This document shows positions 44,740-53,491 of a stretch of DNA of 64,000 nt, piece after piece. The notes beneath the pieces are model-generated. The model made no database searches. It saw only the letters and a list, made by a program, of their open reading frames with translations, and was not told the DNA's origin. The DNA comes from Flavobacterium sp. HJ-32-4. GTDB lineage: Bacteria > Bacteroidota > Bacteroidia > Flavobacteriales > Flavobacteriaceae. How positions within the stretch are numbered: position 1 is the first letter of the stretch; each line of letters begins with the position of its first letter. The stretch spans positions 2,075,001 through 2,139,000 of the forward strand of contig NZ_CP092832.1 in the NCBI RefSeq assembly GCF_022532105.1. Reading direction: 5' to 3'. The position numbers and the translations under genes are program-made.

Positions 44740-44745
44740 CAGGTT
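44726..44745. terminator. Terminator overlapping the hybrid-kinase stop codon
   Basis: AACCTGTCA (44726-44734) pairs with TGACAGGTT (44737-44745). The TGA stop (44737-44739) is part of the right arm. A run of A before and T after makes it work in both directions, so it may serve both the kinase gene and sodC. Confidence 0.7.
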
Positions 44746-44750
44746 CTTCT

Positions 44751-45278
44751 TTATTTGATGATTCCGGAGCAGGCCACCCTTGCCCCCGCGTTGCCCGCCG
44801 GTTGTGAGGTGTAATCATCCGGATTGGCGTGTACGATCAATCCCTTACCCAGGATATCTTTTGTTTTGTCGGCGCAGTCGATGCACCACTCATCAGTCGT
44901 GAAGATCACGGTGGCGTTTCCGTCGACATCCGCGGTGAAGTTTCCGATATCGCCACGGTGATACTCGGCATCACCCCATTTCCCGTGTTTTTTGAACGTC
45001 GGGTTCCAGTGTCCGCCGGCCGAACTGCCATCAGCAGCCGAACAATCCGCTTTCTCATGGATATGTATGGCGTGGACACCTGGTTTCAATCCTGACAGTT
45101 TCGCCTCCATCGTCACTTTGCCTCCTTTTTCGGTAAAAGTAGCCGTACCAGTTGTGTTACTTCCGCTTTTGGGCTCAAGCTTAATAGTGACGGAGTTAGA
45201 AGGGGTGGAGGAAGTGGTCGATTTACATGCCACGATGATGGCGATGGCAACAACCGTTATGAAAAGTACTTTCTTCAT
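44751..45278 (-). CDS. sodC: Cu/Zn superoxide dismutase lipoprotein
   Basis: A 175-residue periplasmic or surface enzyme that dismutates superoxide. The start at 45278 gives a lipobox with Cys18 (IVAC). All ligands are present: Cu at His72, His74, His90 and His150; Zn at His90, His98, His107 and Asp110. Cys79 and Cys170 fit the conserved disulfide. An extra pair, Cys132 and Cys135, is seen in EWCIDC. A perfect -7 element (TAAATTTG) lies 15 bases upstream. Confidence 0.95.
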   Translation of the reverse strand: MKKVLFITVVAIAIIVACKSTTSSTPSNSVTIKLEPKSGSNTTGTATFTEKGGKVTMEAKLSGLKPGVHAIHIHEKADCSAADGSSAGGHWNPTFKKHGKWGDAEYHRGDIGNFTADVDGNATVIFTTDEWCIDCADKTKDILGKGLIVHANPDDYTSQPAGNAGARVACSGIIK

Positions 45279-45293
45279 GGTGTTTGTTTTTAT

Positions 45294-45301
45294 CAAATTT
45301 A
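45294..45301 (-). promoter_or_regulatory. sodC -7 element TAAATTTG
   Basis: Perfect TAnnTTTG on the minus strand, 15 bases before the sodC ATG. No TTG at the standard -33 distance. Confidence 0.5.
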
Positions 45302-45348
45302 CAAAAGACGGCCCCGGCAGAGGTACAATTTTTCGTTAAATCAGGAAA

Positions 45349-45377
45349 TGAAAAAGCCCCCGTCAAGAGGCTCTTCT
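45349..45377 (-). terminator. Probable terminator after the Tudor-like gene
   Basis: On the minus strand AAGAGCC pairs with GGCTTTT across a short loop, followed by TTTTC. It ends the transcript of the 174-residue gene. Stem is modest. Confidence 0.5.
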
Positions 45378-45901
45378 TATTTGGTTTTTTCACCTACGAA
45401 ATAGTCGTTTTGCGATTTGAACAGCACGTTGAAGGTGGTGAGCGTACCGTAGATTTTGGTGATATATTGCTGCAATTCTACTTTGTCCTGTGCGTCGAGA
45501 TTGCTTGCATTTATTTTCTGTTCCATTACACGCAGGCGATCACGGGTCATCACGATTTTATGGAAAAACGTGTCGATAGGAACGTCTTTAGAGGTGAGTC
45601 CGGCGCGCCCCGGTTTGAGTGTCATCATGCCACCTTTCCATTTGTCGTCCATCGGGACGAGTTCCGTAACGCCCGACCAACGCCGTAATACGTCTTTCAG
45701 GGTTCGCTCGACGTCGTAGAGGCTGATGGTGTCGACTTCGTTTTCGGCCGCTTCAATGGTTTCGAATTCGTCATCGAGCGGGATCGTTTCAAGACCGTTC
45801 TCGATGAAAGTAACCCAATATTCTTTTGTGGAGACATTGGTGATCACCCCTTTACCATACTCAGGGTGTTGAATGCGGGAGCCGATTCCTAGTAACTTCA
45901 T
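45377..45901 (-). CDS. Conserved protein with N-terminal Tudor-like (PcrA C-terminal) module (174 aa)
   Basis: A 174-residue cytoplasmic protein. Residues 1-45 (GIGSRIQHPEYGKGVITNVS) resemble the small Tudor-like barrel at the end of UvrD/PcrA helicases. The remainder is helical, with a conserved-looking DDKWKGGMMTLKPG and a C-terminal pair of helices. From memory it is widespread in Flavobacteria without a function. It might bind RNA polymerase, as the helicase module does; that is inference. Confidence 0.7.
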   Translation of the reverse strand: MKLLGIGSRIQHPEYGKGVITNVSTKEYWVTFIENGLETIPLDDEFETIEAAENEVDTISLYDVERTLKDVLRRWSGVTELVPMDDKWKGGMMTLKPGRAGLTSKDVPIDTFFHKIVMTRDRLRVMEQKINASNLDAQDKVELQQYITKIYGTLTTFNVLFKSQNDYFVGEKTK

Positions 45902-46220
45902 GCTTCTTTTTTGTTAGGCGACACGAAAGTAGAAAACGCATCAGGAAATCACAAATAAATGTTGGATTGTGTAGTGTTGCGTCCACGGCGGAAATCTATA
46001 GTTGAGCGGTTTTTTTCTGCCGAACGGACGAGCGTCAGATTTAACAATTAAGGAGGTTTTCCCGTAAAACGGTGTCGCCGGAAATTTGTATTTTACCTTC
46101 AGGGAAGGGGCGGATGCATCCCGTACAAAATCGCCGCGACATGGCATTACGGAAAAACCGCATATTTTGTACCCGGCTCCTTCTTGCGTGTAGATAATAG
46201 TTAAAGCAAAGCAAACCACC
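45902..46220. other. Gene-free interval (319 bp)
   Basis: A -7-like element TACTTTCG (45931 to 45924 on the minus strand) would serve the 174-residue gene. The rest holds no ORF I can support, no hairpin of note and none of the heptad repeats. A purine-rich AAGGAGG at about 46050 is not followed by a start codon. Confidence 0.5.
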
Positions 46221-46655
46221 ATGAAACAGCTCATAGGTCTTTTTTTTCTGGTGTCGCTGATGACCTCGTGTAAAGGTGTCAAAGGAGGCAGCGCCCAGAA
46301 CACGGCGCATGGCGTATCGCTACTTGAGGGCAATTGGGAACTCGAATATATCGCGTCAGCCTCGTCGTTGGAGGCGTTGTATTCCAAACAAGTACCGGAA
46401 ATGCGAATAGAAGTAGGGAAGAACACCATCTCCGGACAGGATGGCTGCAACCGGTATTCCGGAACGTTCCAGTCTGAGGGGAATCAGTTTCAGGTAGACA
46501 CTTGGTCGATGATAAGCACGAAGATGTTCTGCGAAGGAGGTGGGGGACAAGCCTTCACGGGATCCCTGGGACGCGTGGATTCGTATGTGGTGACCGACGG
46601 TAAGTTGGAGTTGAAAGCCGGTGCAGAAGTCGTCCTTCGTTTTCACCGAAAATAG
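46221..46655 (+). CDS. META-domain lipoprotein (HslJ-like)
   Basis: A 144-residue envelope protein. Lipobox MTSC places the lipidated Cys at residue 17. One META domain follows (about 35-143): LLEGNWELEYI, the DGCNRYSGTFQ motif, a MISTKMFCEG segment and a closing beta strand LRFHRK. HslJ-type proteins are linked to novobiocin tolerance and heat shock in E. coli; the role here is unknown. Followed by a strong terminator. Confidence 0.88.
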   Translation: MKQLIGLFFLVSLMTSCKGVKGGSAQNTAHGVSLLEGNWELEYIASASSLEALYSKQVPEMRIEVGKNTISGQDGCNRYSGTFQSEGNQFQVDTWSMISTKMFCEGGGGQAFTGSLGRVDSYVVTDGKLELKAGAEVVLRFHRK

Positions 46656-46657
46656 AA

Positions 46658-46680
46658 AAGCCGCGACAGAATCGCGGCTT
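46658..46680. terminator. Bidirectional terminator
   Basis: AAGCCGCGA (46658-46666) and TCGCGGCTT (46672-46680) with a 5-base loop, between the convergent META and acyl-CoA dehydrogenase genes. Confidence 0.8.
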
Positions 46681-46702
46681 CCCCTTTCAAAATAACTATC
46701 TA

Positions 46703-48505
46703 TTAAAAGCAATACGAATTTGCCGCAATGACCTTCGAAGCGATTGTTTCGCGCAAGGCACCTACATTCGGCATATTAGTATATTTGGTAAAACGACGCA
46801 GTCCCATTAGCATCATGCGCTGTTCGTCTCCTTCTGCAAACGACACAATGCCTTCTTTTCCTTTGGCAGAAATCGTATCGACTGCCTGGTACAGATAAAG
46901 TTGTGCCATCGCGATTTGCTCTTTCACATTCTCGGCGCCGTTCTTTTTGGCCAGTTTTTCCGTCCGCAATAGTGTCGATTCAGCCATATAGATCTCAATC
47001 AGCATATCCGCGGCCGCCATGAGAAGCTCCTGGTGTGAGTCGAGGTCGGGGCCAAATTTCTGCACCGCTGAACCTGCTACCATCAGGAAGGCTTTTTTCA
47101 GTTTCACCAGCATTTCCTTCTCTTCCGCGAATAATTCGGTATAATCCGGGATGTTGAAGTCCGGGATACCCATCAATTCCTCCGCGACTTTCATCGCCGG
47201 GTTGAGCAGGTCAACGTGCCCTTTCATGGCTTTCTTGATGAGCATGCCTACCGACAACATCCGGTTGATTTCATTCGTTCCCTCGTAAATACGGGCGATA
47301 CGGGCATCACGCCAGGCGCTTTCCATCGGCGTGTCTTCCGAAAAGCCCATCCCTCCGAAAATCTGGATACCTTCATCGGCACAATGCTGCATGTCTTCCG
47401 ACACTGCGACCTTCAGGATGGAACACTCGATCGCGTATTCCTCCACACCCTTCAGTTCCGCTTCCTGATGCGAAGAACCCGCTGCTTCACGGGCCTGTAT
47501 CCGGTTTTCAATGTCTTTCGAGGCACGATACACCGCACTTTCGCCGGCATAGCAGGCCGTGGCCATTTCCGCCAGTTTCGAACGAATCGCACCAAATTGC
47601 GCAATAGGTGTATTGAACTGGATGCGCTCGTTGGCGTACTGCACCGAACCCGTGGTCACGCGACGCTGCGCATCAAGGCAGGCAGCCGCGAGTTTGATAC
47701 GGCCCACGTTCAGGGCGTTCATCGCGATTTTGAATCCGTTTCCGCGCTCGGACAGCATATTTTCAACCGGCACTTTTGTTTCGTTGAAAAACACCTGCCG
47801 TGTCGAAGAAGCCCGAATGCCCAGTTTGTGTTCTTCCTCGCCCATGGTGATGCCGTTCGAAGGGTCGTTCTCTACGATAAATCCAGTGATGTTCTTATCG
47901 TCTCCAATGCGTGCAAATACAATGAAAAGGCTGCAGAACCCGGCATTGGATATCCACATCTTCTGGCCTGTGATGAGGTAGTGCGTACCGTCGGCCGACA
48001 ATACCGCCTTGGTTTTACCCGAATTCGCATCCGACCCGGCTCCCGGTTCCGTGAGGCAATAGGCACCGAACCATTCGCCGGATGCCAGTTTCGGGATGTA
48101 TTTTTGTTTCTGTTCTTCGGTTCCGTACAACAGAATCGGCATCGTACCGATACCGGTATGGGCACCAAATGCTGTAGAAAACGATCCGGTCGATCCGGAG
48201 ATGTAGTCGCATACCAATACCGTATCGACAAAGCCCATACCAAGACCACCGTACGCTTCCGGCACCGACACGCCCAGGAAGCCCATTTCGCCGGCTTTGC
48301 GCATGGTCGCCTCGGTGTAGCCGTAGTCTTTTTTCTCGAAGCGGTCTTTCTGCGCCCAAAGTTCCTTGTCCGAGAATTCCCGAACAGAATCCCGCATCAT
48401 GATTTGCTCTTCTGAGAAATCTTCAGGTGTGAATACCGCCTCGCAGGGTGTCTCCTTTACGAGAAATTGGCCTCCTCTTGTTACGTCTTTTTCTACGGAT
48501 TCCAT
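46703..48505 (-). CDS. Acyl-CoA dehydrogenase (long form)
   Basis: A 600-residue flavoenzyme for the first step of beta-oxidation. The core (about 25-420) shows LTEPGAGSDANSG and WISNAG for FAD and substrate, and the base in RIYEGTNEINRMLS. An extra helical C-terminal region of about 160 residues distinguishes it from short acyl-CoA dehydrogenases, as in the flavobacterial long-form group. It is the last gene of the marR-fadN-thiolase set. Confidence 0.93.
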   Translation of the reverse strand: MESVEKDVTRGGQFLVKETPCEAVFTPEDFSEEQIMMRDSVREFSDKELWAQKDRFEKKDYGYTEATMRKAGEMGFLGVSVPEAYGGLGMGFVDTVLVCDYISGSTGSFSTAFGAHTGIGTMPILLYGTEEQKQKYIPKLASGEWFGAYCLTEPGAGSDANSGKTKAVLSADGTHYLITGQKMWISNAGFCSLFIVFARIGDDKNITGFIVENDPSNGITMGEEEHKLGIRASSTRQVFFNETKVPVENMLSERGNGFKIAMNALNVGRIKLAAACLDAQRRVTTGSVQYANERIQFNTPIAQFGAIRSKLAEMATACYAGESAVYRASKDIENRIQAREAAGSSHQEAELKGVEEYAIECSILKVAVSEDMQHCADEGIQIFGGMGFSEDTPMESAWRDARIARIYEGTNEINRMLSVGMLIKKAMKGHVDLLNPAMKVAEELMGIPDFNIPDYTELFAEEKEMLVKLKKAFLMVAGSAVQKFGPDLDSHQELLMAAADMLIEIYMAESTLLRTEKLAKKNGAENVKEQIAMAQLYLYQAVDTISAKGKEGIVSFAEGDEQRMMLMGLRRFTKYTNMPNVGALRETIASKVIAANSYCF

Positions 48506-48659
48506 ATATCGTTATATTTTGATTTAACTAAAATTAAAAGGGATGGGTTTTGATAAGCATTTCTTCCGTTGTTCCTAACTGTTCACGTTGAGGAGATACC
48601 GTTCGTTACCCGGCCCATGTCCAACAACCAACAACCCTTTACTCACAACCTCTATCTAC

Positions 48660-49841
48660 TCAAAAAACTTCATACACCCCCGCCGCACCCTGTCCGGTGC
48701 CCACGCACATCGTCACGATGCCGTATTTGTCGCCGCGGCGTTTCATTTCGTCGAAAAGTTGAACCGACAGCTTAGCCCCGGTGCATCCCAGCGGGTGTCC
48801 CATTGCGATGGCACCGCCGTTGACATTCACGATAGACGGGTCAATGCCTAACTCGCGCACGACGGCCAACGACTGTGAAGCAAACGCCTCGTTCAATTCA
48901 AAAAGCTGGATGTCCTTCACGGCCATTCCGGCCTGCGCCAGGGCTTTTGGCACCGCTTTCACAGGGCCGATTCCCATGATACGGGGCTCGACACCGGCCG
49001 CGGCATAGCTCACCAAGCGGGCGATGGGCTCCAGTCCGAGTTCTTTCATCATGTTTTCACTCATCACCAATACAAAGGCAGCGCCGTCGCTCATTTGCGA
49101 GGAGTTTCCAGCGGTAACGCTGCCATCCGCGGCGAACACCGGTTTCAATCGCGCGAGTGCTTCCTGCGACGTATCGGCGCGCGGACCTTCGTCTTTCGCA
49201 ACGGTATACGAACGGGTGGCTTTCTTTCCTTTTTCGTCTATATAGGTTTCCTCCACCGTAATCGGTACGATCTGGGCATTGAAACGGCCTTCTGCCTGCG
49301 CTTTCAACGCTTTTTGGTGCGATTGGAAGGCAAAGGCATCCTGGTCGTCACGCGACACCTGGTATTGTTTGGCAACAGCTTCCGCCGTCAATCCCATACC
49401 CCAGTAGTAGTCTTCGTGCCCGTCTTTCGCCACCTGGTAATCCGGAGTAGGTTTGTAGCCGCCCATCGGGATGTAGCTCATACTTTCCGCGCCACCGGCA
49501 ATAATACACTCTGCCATGCCCGACTGTATCTTCGCCGTCGCCATGGCAATGGTTTCAAGTCCGGAGGCACAATAGCGGTTTACCGTCACACCCGGTACGT
49601 CGTCGACCTTGAGTCCCATCAGGGAAATCAAACGGGCGACGTTCAGTCCCTGCTCCGCTTCCGGCATCGCATTTCCGACCATCACGTCGTCGATACGCCT
49701 TTTGTCGAGCTGGGGCACGGTCTCCATCATGTACTGTATGGTTTCCGCCGCAAGTTCATCGGGCCGCTTGAAACGGAAGAGCCCGCGAGGCGCTTTTCCA
49801 ACGGCGGTGCGGTAGGCTTTTACTATATAGGCTGTTTTCAT
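48660..49841 (-). CDS. fadA: Acetyl-CoA C-acyltransferase (3-ketoacyl-CoA thiolase)
   Basis: A 393-residue cytoplasmic thiolase that cleaves 3-ketoacyl-CoA. Catalytic residues are Cys91 (NRYCASGLET), His349 (GHPLGCTGA) and Cys379 (MCVGTGQG). It sits 82 bases after the FadN-type gene and 154 bases before the acyl-CoA dehydrogenase gene, giving the standard degradative order. The symbol reflects role by analogy. Confidence 0.95.
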   Translation of the reverse strand: MKTAYIVKAYRTAVGKAPRGLFRFKRPDELAAETIQYMMETVPQLDKRRIDDVMVGNAMPEAEQGLNVARLISLMGLKVDDVPGVTVNRYCASGLETIAMATAKIQSGMAECIIAGGAESMSYIPMGGYKPTPDYQVAKDGHEDYYWGMGLTAEAVAKQYQVSRDDQDAFAFQSHQKALKAQAEGRFNAQIVPITVEETYIDEKGKKATRSYTVAKDEGPRADTSQEALARLKPVFAADGSVTAGNSSQMSDGAAFVLVMSENMMKELGLEPIARLVSYAAAGVEPRIMGIGPVKAVPKALAQAGMAVKDIQLFELNEAFASQSLAVVRELGIDPSIVNVNGGAIAMGHPLGCTGAKLSVQLFDEMKRRGDKYGIVTMCVGTGQGAAGVYEVF

Positions 49842-49923
49842 GCTACTTTGGATGTTGTAAGCGGGATGCGGTGCGTGCGTTTAAAAAGGCAACTGTTCGG
49901 CATCCTGCGGTCAAAAATTATCG

Positions 49924-52314
49924 TTAGTTCCGTAATGGTTTTCCTTTCGTCAACATATACTGTATCCGCTCCAGCGTCTTGCGCTCGGTGCACAGTGACA
50001 GGAAGGCTTCCCGCTCGATGTCAAGCAGGTATTGTTCGGATACCAGCGTCGCTTCCGACAAATCGCCACCTGCCATCACGTAGGCGAGCTTATTCGCGAT
50101 TTTCTGGTCGTGTTCCGAGATGTATTTACCCGCCACCATACTATCGGTGCCCACATAGAACATTCCCAGCGCCTGTTTGCCTAGTACTTTCACATCGGTC
50201 CGTCGGATTGGTTGTGTATAACCGGCTTCTGCCAACAACAATGCGTGTTTCTTCGCTTCGGCAATCTGGCGGTCGCGGTTGACGACGATCACATCTTTGC
50301 CTTTCTGTAACACACCGGTATCAAAGGCTTCGTAGGCCGAGGTCGAAACTTTTGCCATGGCAATGGCAAGGAAGTACTCTTGCAGTACATTCAGTTCGAC
50401 ATCGTTTTTACGGAAGGTATCCGAAGCGCGCAACGTCATTTCTTTCGATCCGCCGCCGCCCGGAATCACCCCCACGCCGAACTCGACGAGTCCAATGTAG
50501 GTTTCCGCTGCCGCGACCACTTTATCGGCGTGCATGCTCATTTCGCATCCGCCTCCCAATGTCATACCATGAGGTGCCACGACCACAGGGATAGAGGAGT
50601 AGCGCACCCGCATCATCGTATCCTGGAAGAGCTTGATGGCCATGTTCAGTTCGTCATAATCCTGCTCGACCGCCATCATAAAGATCATACCGATATTCGC
50701 GCCGACCGAGAAGTTCGCACCCTGGTTGCCGATCACGAGTCCGGCGTATTCTTTCTCCGCCAAGTCGATCGCTTTGTTGATGCCTTGCAGCACCTCGCCG
50801 CCAATGGTGTTCATCTTCGAGCGGAATTCGAGGTTGAGGATGCCGTCGCCCAGATCGGTGATGACCGCACCGGGGTTGGCCCATACTTTTTTGCTTTCGC
50901 GGATGTTGTTAAGGATGATGAACGCATCCTGGCCCGGCAGTTTTTTCTGCGACTTCGATGCCAGGTCGTACGCATAGGTCGCGCCGTCTTTAATGGTGTA
51001 GAAGGACGTATTGCCGGAAGCGATCATGTCATCCACCCAGGTCGCATACGACAGGTTAGCGGCTTTGATCAGTTCGATGCCTTTCTGTACGCCGATGGCA
51101 TCCCAGATTTCAAACGGACCGTTTTCCCATCCGAAACCAGCCTTCATCGCATCGTCGATTTTGTAGAGATCGTCGGTGATTTCCGGAATACGGTTGGAAA
51201 CGTAGGCAAACATCCCAGCAAAATTGCGGCGGTAGAATTCGCCCGCTTTATCAGTACCTCCGACCAACACCTTGAAACGGTCGATTGGTTTTTCAATGGT
51301 TTTGGTCAGTTCAAGGGTGGCAAAAGAAGCCTTCTTTTGTGGACGGTACTCAAGGGTATCCAGGTCCAACGCCAAAATATCTTTGTCGACCTTTTTATAG
51401 AAACCTTGTCCTGTCTTACTGCCCAACCACTTGTTTTCCATCATCGTTTTGATGAAGTCGGGAAGTTGGAACAGGTCGTGTGCCTCGTCATTCGGTACGC
51501 CTTCATACAGCCCATTCGCAACGTGCACCAGGGTGTCGAGTCCGACCACGTCTACCGTGCGGAAGGTCGCCGATTTCGGACGCCCAATCACCGGCCCCGT
51601 CAGTTTATCGACTTCCTCCACCGTCAATCCCATTTCTTTTACGAGGTGGAAGAGGCTTTGGATGCCATAGATACCAATGCGGTTTCCGATGAACGCCGGT
51701 GTATCTTTTGCCACGACGGAGGTTTTGCCGAGGAATTTCTCGCCATATCCCGTCAGGAAGTCCAATACGTCGGGCGACGTCATCGGGCCCGGAATGATCT
51801 CAAAGAGTTTCAGGTAGCGCGGCGGGTTGAAGAAGTGCGTGCCGCAGAAGTGTTTTTGGAAGTCCTCTGACCGCCCTTCGCTCATGAAGCGGATCGGGAT
51901 ACCCGAGGTGTTGGACGTCACCAACGTACCCGGACGGCGGTATTTCTCGATTTGTTCGAAGACCAACTTCTTGATGTCAAGTCGTTCTACAACCACTTCG
52001 ATGATCCAGTCGGCGTCGGCGATTTTGGCGATGTCGTCGGTAGTATTACCCGTCTTCACACGGCTGGCAAATGACGTATGGTAAATGGGTGACGGCTTTG
52101 ATTTCAGCGCGTTCTGGAAATGTTCGTTCACGATGCGGTTGCGCACGGCCTTGCTTTCCAGTGTCAGTCCTTTTTTAGACTCAGCCTCGGTGAGCGCGTT
52201 CGGTGCAATGTCAAGCAGCAATACATCGACGCCGATGTTGGCGAAGTGGCAGGCGATGCCGGAACCCATGATGCCGGAACCTACAACGGCTACTTTTTTA
52301 ATCGTTCGCTTCAT
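49924..52314 (-). CDS. fadN: 3-hydroxyacyl-CoA dehydrogenase / enoyl-CoA hydratase fusion (FadN type)
   Basis: A 796-residue bifunctional enzyme for the hydration and NAD-dependent oxidation steps. The N-terminal Rossmann domain has GSGIMGSGIA (12-21), then a 3HCDH C-terminal domain (about 190-410). The crotonase domain lies at the C-terminus (about 465-650: GANIGMIFMMAV, HGMTLGGGCEMSM, GVGVIPGGGG). This order, dehydrogenase first, is that of Bacillus FadN rather than E. coli FadB. It starts 79 bases after marR. Confidence 0.93.
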   Translation of the reverse strand: MKRTIKKVAVVGSGIMGSGIACHFANIGVDVLLLDIAPNALTEAESKKGLTLESKAVRNRIVNEHFQNALKSKPSPIYHTSFASRVKTGNTTDDIAKIADADWIIEVVVERLDIKKLVFEQIEKYRRPGTLVTSNTSGIPIRFMSEGRSEDFQKHFCGTHFFNPPRYLKLFEIIPGPMTSPDVLDFLTGYGEKFLGKTSVVAKDTPAFIGNRIGIYGIQSLFHLVKEMGLTVEEVDKLTGPVIGRPKSATFRTVDVVGLDTLVHVANGLYEGVPNDEAHDLFQLPDFIKTMMENKWLGSKTGQGFYKKVDKDILALDLDTLEYRPQKKASFATLELTKTIEKPIDRFKVLVGGTDKAGEFYRRNFAGMFAYVSNRIPEITDDLYKIDDAMKAGFGWENGPFEIWDAIGVQKGIELIKAANLSYATWVDDMIASGNTSFYTIKDGATYAYDLASKSQKKLPGQDAFIILNNIRESKKVWANPGAVITDLGDGILNLEFRSKMNTIGGEVLQGINKAIDLAEKEYAGLVIGNQGANFSVGANIGMIFMMAVEQDYDELNMAIKLFQDTMMRVRYSSIPVVVAPHGMTLGGGCEMSMHADKVVAAAETYIGLVEFGVGVIPGGGGSKEMTLRASDTFRKNDVELNVLQEYFLAIAMAKVSTSAYEAFDTGVLQKGKDVIVVNRDRQIAEAKKHALLLAEAGYTQPIRRTDVKVLGKQALGMFYVGTDSMVAGKYISEHDQKIANKLAYVMAGGDLSEATLVSEQYLLDIEREAFLSLCTERKTLERIQYMLTKGKPLRN

Positions 52315-52393
52315 ATGGTAGGGTGGTGGTTTTCGTTGCCCGGCGATGGCGTTGGTAGGCTCTCGTCAGACGTCAAAAAACCGGATTTATTTA

Positions 52394-52834
52394 CTACTCT
52401 TCGTTAAAAATCTGCTTCTCGGCGATGAGTTCGTTGATGATGTTCGCCACGTCCATGAAGTGCTTCAGTTGCTCTTCGGTAACATGTTGCCGTATCGTTT
52501 CATTGAACTTCAATACCGTCGATTTCGATAGCTCCCGCTTCTCTTTACCCAGTTCGGTCAGGTGTATCAACACTCCACGTCCGTCATCCGGGTTTTTCCG
52601 TCGTTCGATCAGCCCTTTTTCTTCCATCGATTTCAGCGTCCGGGTCAGGCTGGTGGCTTCCATTCCCATCCGGGGCGCCAGGTAGGTCGAGGGCGTGCCG
52701 TCTTCCTTATCGATACTCAGCAGGGCGAACCCGAGTGCCATTGAAGCGCCGTATTTCGTTGCTTCTTCATTATACATCCGGGCTACCGCTTGCCATGTGG
52801 CGCGAAGAACGTAGTCGATCGTTTTTTCTCTCAT
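52394..52834 (-). CDS. MarR-family regulator of the beta-oxidation operon
   Basis: A 146-residue winged-helix regulator. The start at 52834 (MREKTIDYVLRATW) is used because a -7 promoter element lies 14 bases upstream; the longer frame crosses that promoter. The wHTH spans about 50-105 with the MGMEATSLTRTLKSMEEKGL recognition helix and wing RKNPDDGRGVLIHL. Its place at the head of the fad genes and the perfect inverted repeat in its promoter suggest autorepression, probably relieved by an acyl-CoA. The ligand is inferred. Confidence 0.9.
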   Translation of the reverse strand: MREKTIDYVLRATWQAVARMYNEEATKYGASMALGFALLSIDKEDGTPSTYLAPRMGMEATSLTRTLKSMEEKGLIERRKNPDDGRGVLIHLTELGKEKRELSKSTVLKFNETIRQHVTEEQLKHFMDVANIINELIAEKQIFNEE

Positions 52835-52848
52835 ATCGAAATCGATTT

Positions 52849-52881
52849 CAAAGATAGATAAAAATACTATGCACGCATAGT
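52849..52881 (-). promoter_or_regulatory. marR promoter and operator
   Basis: TATCTTTG (52856 to 52849, minus) is a perfect -7 element. ACTATGCACGCATAGT (52866-52881) is an inverted repeat with 7-base arms and a 2-base centre. It lies just upstream, where it would cover the -33 region, as expected for a MarR operator that represses its own operon. Confidence 0.7.
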
Positions 52882-52914
52882 AAAGTGAAGATTTTTTTTT
52901 CGGGTTTTTAAAAA

Positions 52915-52969
52915 TAGGGGAATCCCCTTGCATATGCAAGGCAAAAAAAAACTCCCCTTGAAGGGGAGT
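52915..52969. repeat. Three consecutive inverted repeats
   Basis: AGGGG-AAT-CCCCT (about 52915-52928), the perfect 16-base palindrome CCTTGCATATGCAAGG (52926-52941), and ACTCCCCTT-G-AAGGGGAGT (52951-52969). The last, followed on the minus strand by a run of T, is the terminator of the 130-residue gene. The middle one could be an operator or part of a larger RNA structure. Confidence 0.7.
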
Positions 52970-52991
52970 AGCGTAGGTTTGGTTTCGGGGG

Positions 52992-53384
52992 TTAGGTCGT
53001 TGGAGGTGAGAGTTTTGCCAACACCGTAGCAACGATAGGCCCGATGATCGCACCGGTGACGGTCATGATCAACACGTCGGTAATCAGCATCATTTTGTCC
53101 AGAGGCATCGCGGCCCGCATGAAACTGTCGGATGTAACCGCATACAGAAACGCAAAAAGGGCACCCGAGGTGACGCCCGCAGCTACGGTGCGAATACCGG
53201 CTTTCGTAAAAAAGAGGGAAAACAGGAAACCAAAGGCGAAACAGCCGAGCACGATGTAGCGCATGTCTTCTTCCCCGCTGTTTTCAAAAAAATCCTTGAA
53301 TAGGAAACCGTACGTCAGCCAGCCCAACAAAAAGTCTGCGACGCCGGCTACGAGGCCACAGATGATAAAGTTTTTCAGGTTCAT
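52992..53384 (-). CDS. Small four-TM membrane protein (130 aa)
   Basis: A 130-residue protein with four hydrophobic helices (about 5-27, 44-61, 65-84, 100-122) and few polar loops. I do not recognise the family. A -7-like TAACTTTC lies about 26 bases before the start and a terminator follows the stop, so it is probably monocistronic, between fadD and marR. Confidence 0.7.
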   Translation of the reverse strand: MNLKNFIICGLVAGVADFLLGWLTYGFLFKDFFENSGEEDMRYIVLGCFAFGFLFSLFFTKAGIRTVAAGVTSGALFAFLYAVTSDSFMRAAMPLDKMMLITDVLIMTVTGAIIGPIVATVLAKLSPPTT

Positions 53385-53491
53385 GTGGTGTGTTTTAATT
53401 GGTTAACGAAGGAAAGTTACCAACTAATTACACAAGTGTTAAAGCCGGGCGGAAAGAGTTATAAACAGTTGATAGTCAATAATTATACTAC

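Noticed and set aside
47216-48415. Plus-strand ORF (399 aa) opposite the acyl-CoA dehydrogenase gene
   Set aside because: Shadow frame rich in His, Arg and Phe; no family signature.
50380-51870. Plus-strand ORF (496 aa) opposite the fadN-type gene
   Set aside because: Shadow frame; the opposite strand has all dehydrogenase and crotonase motifs.
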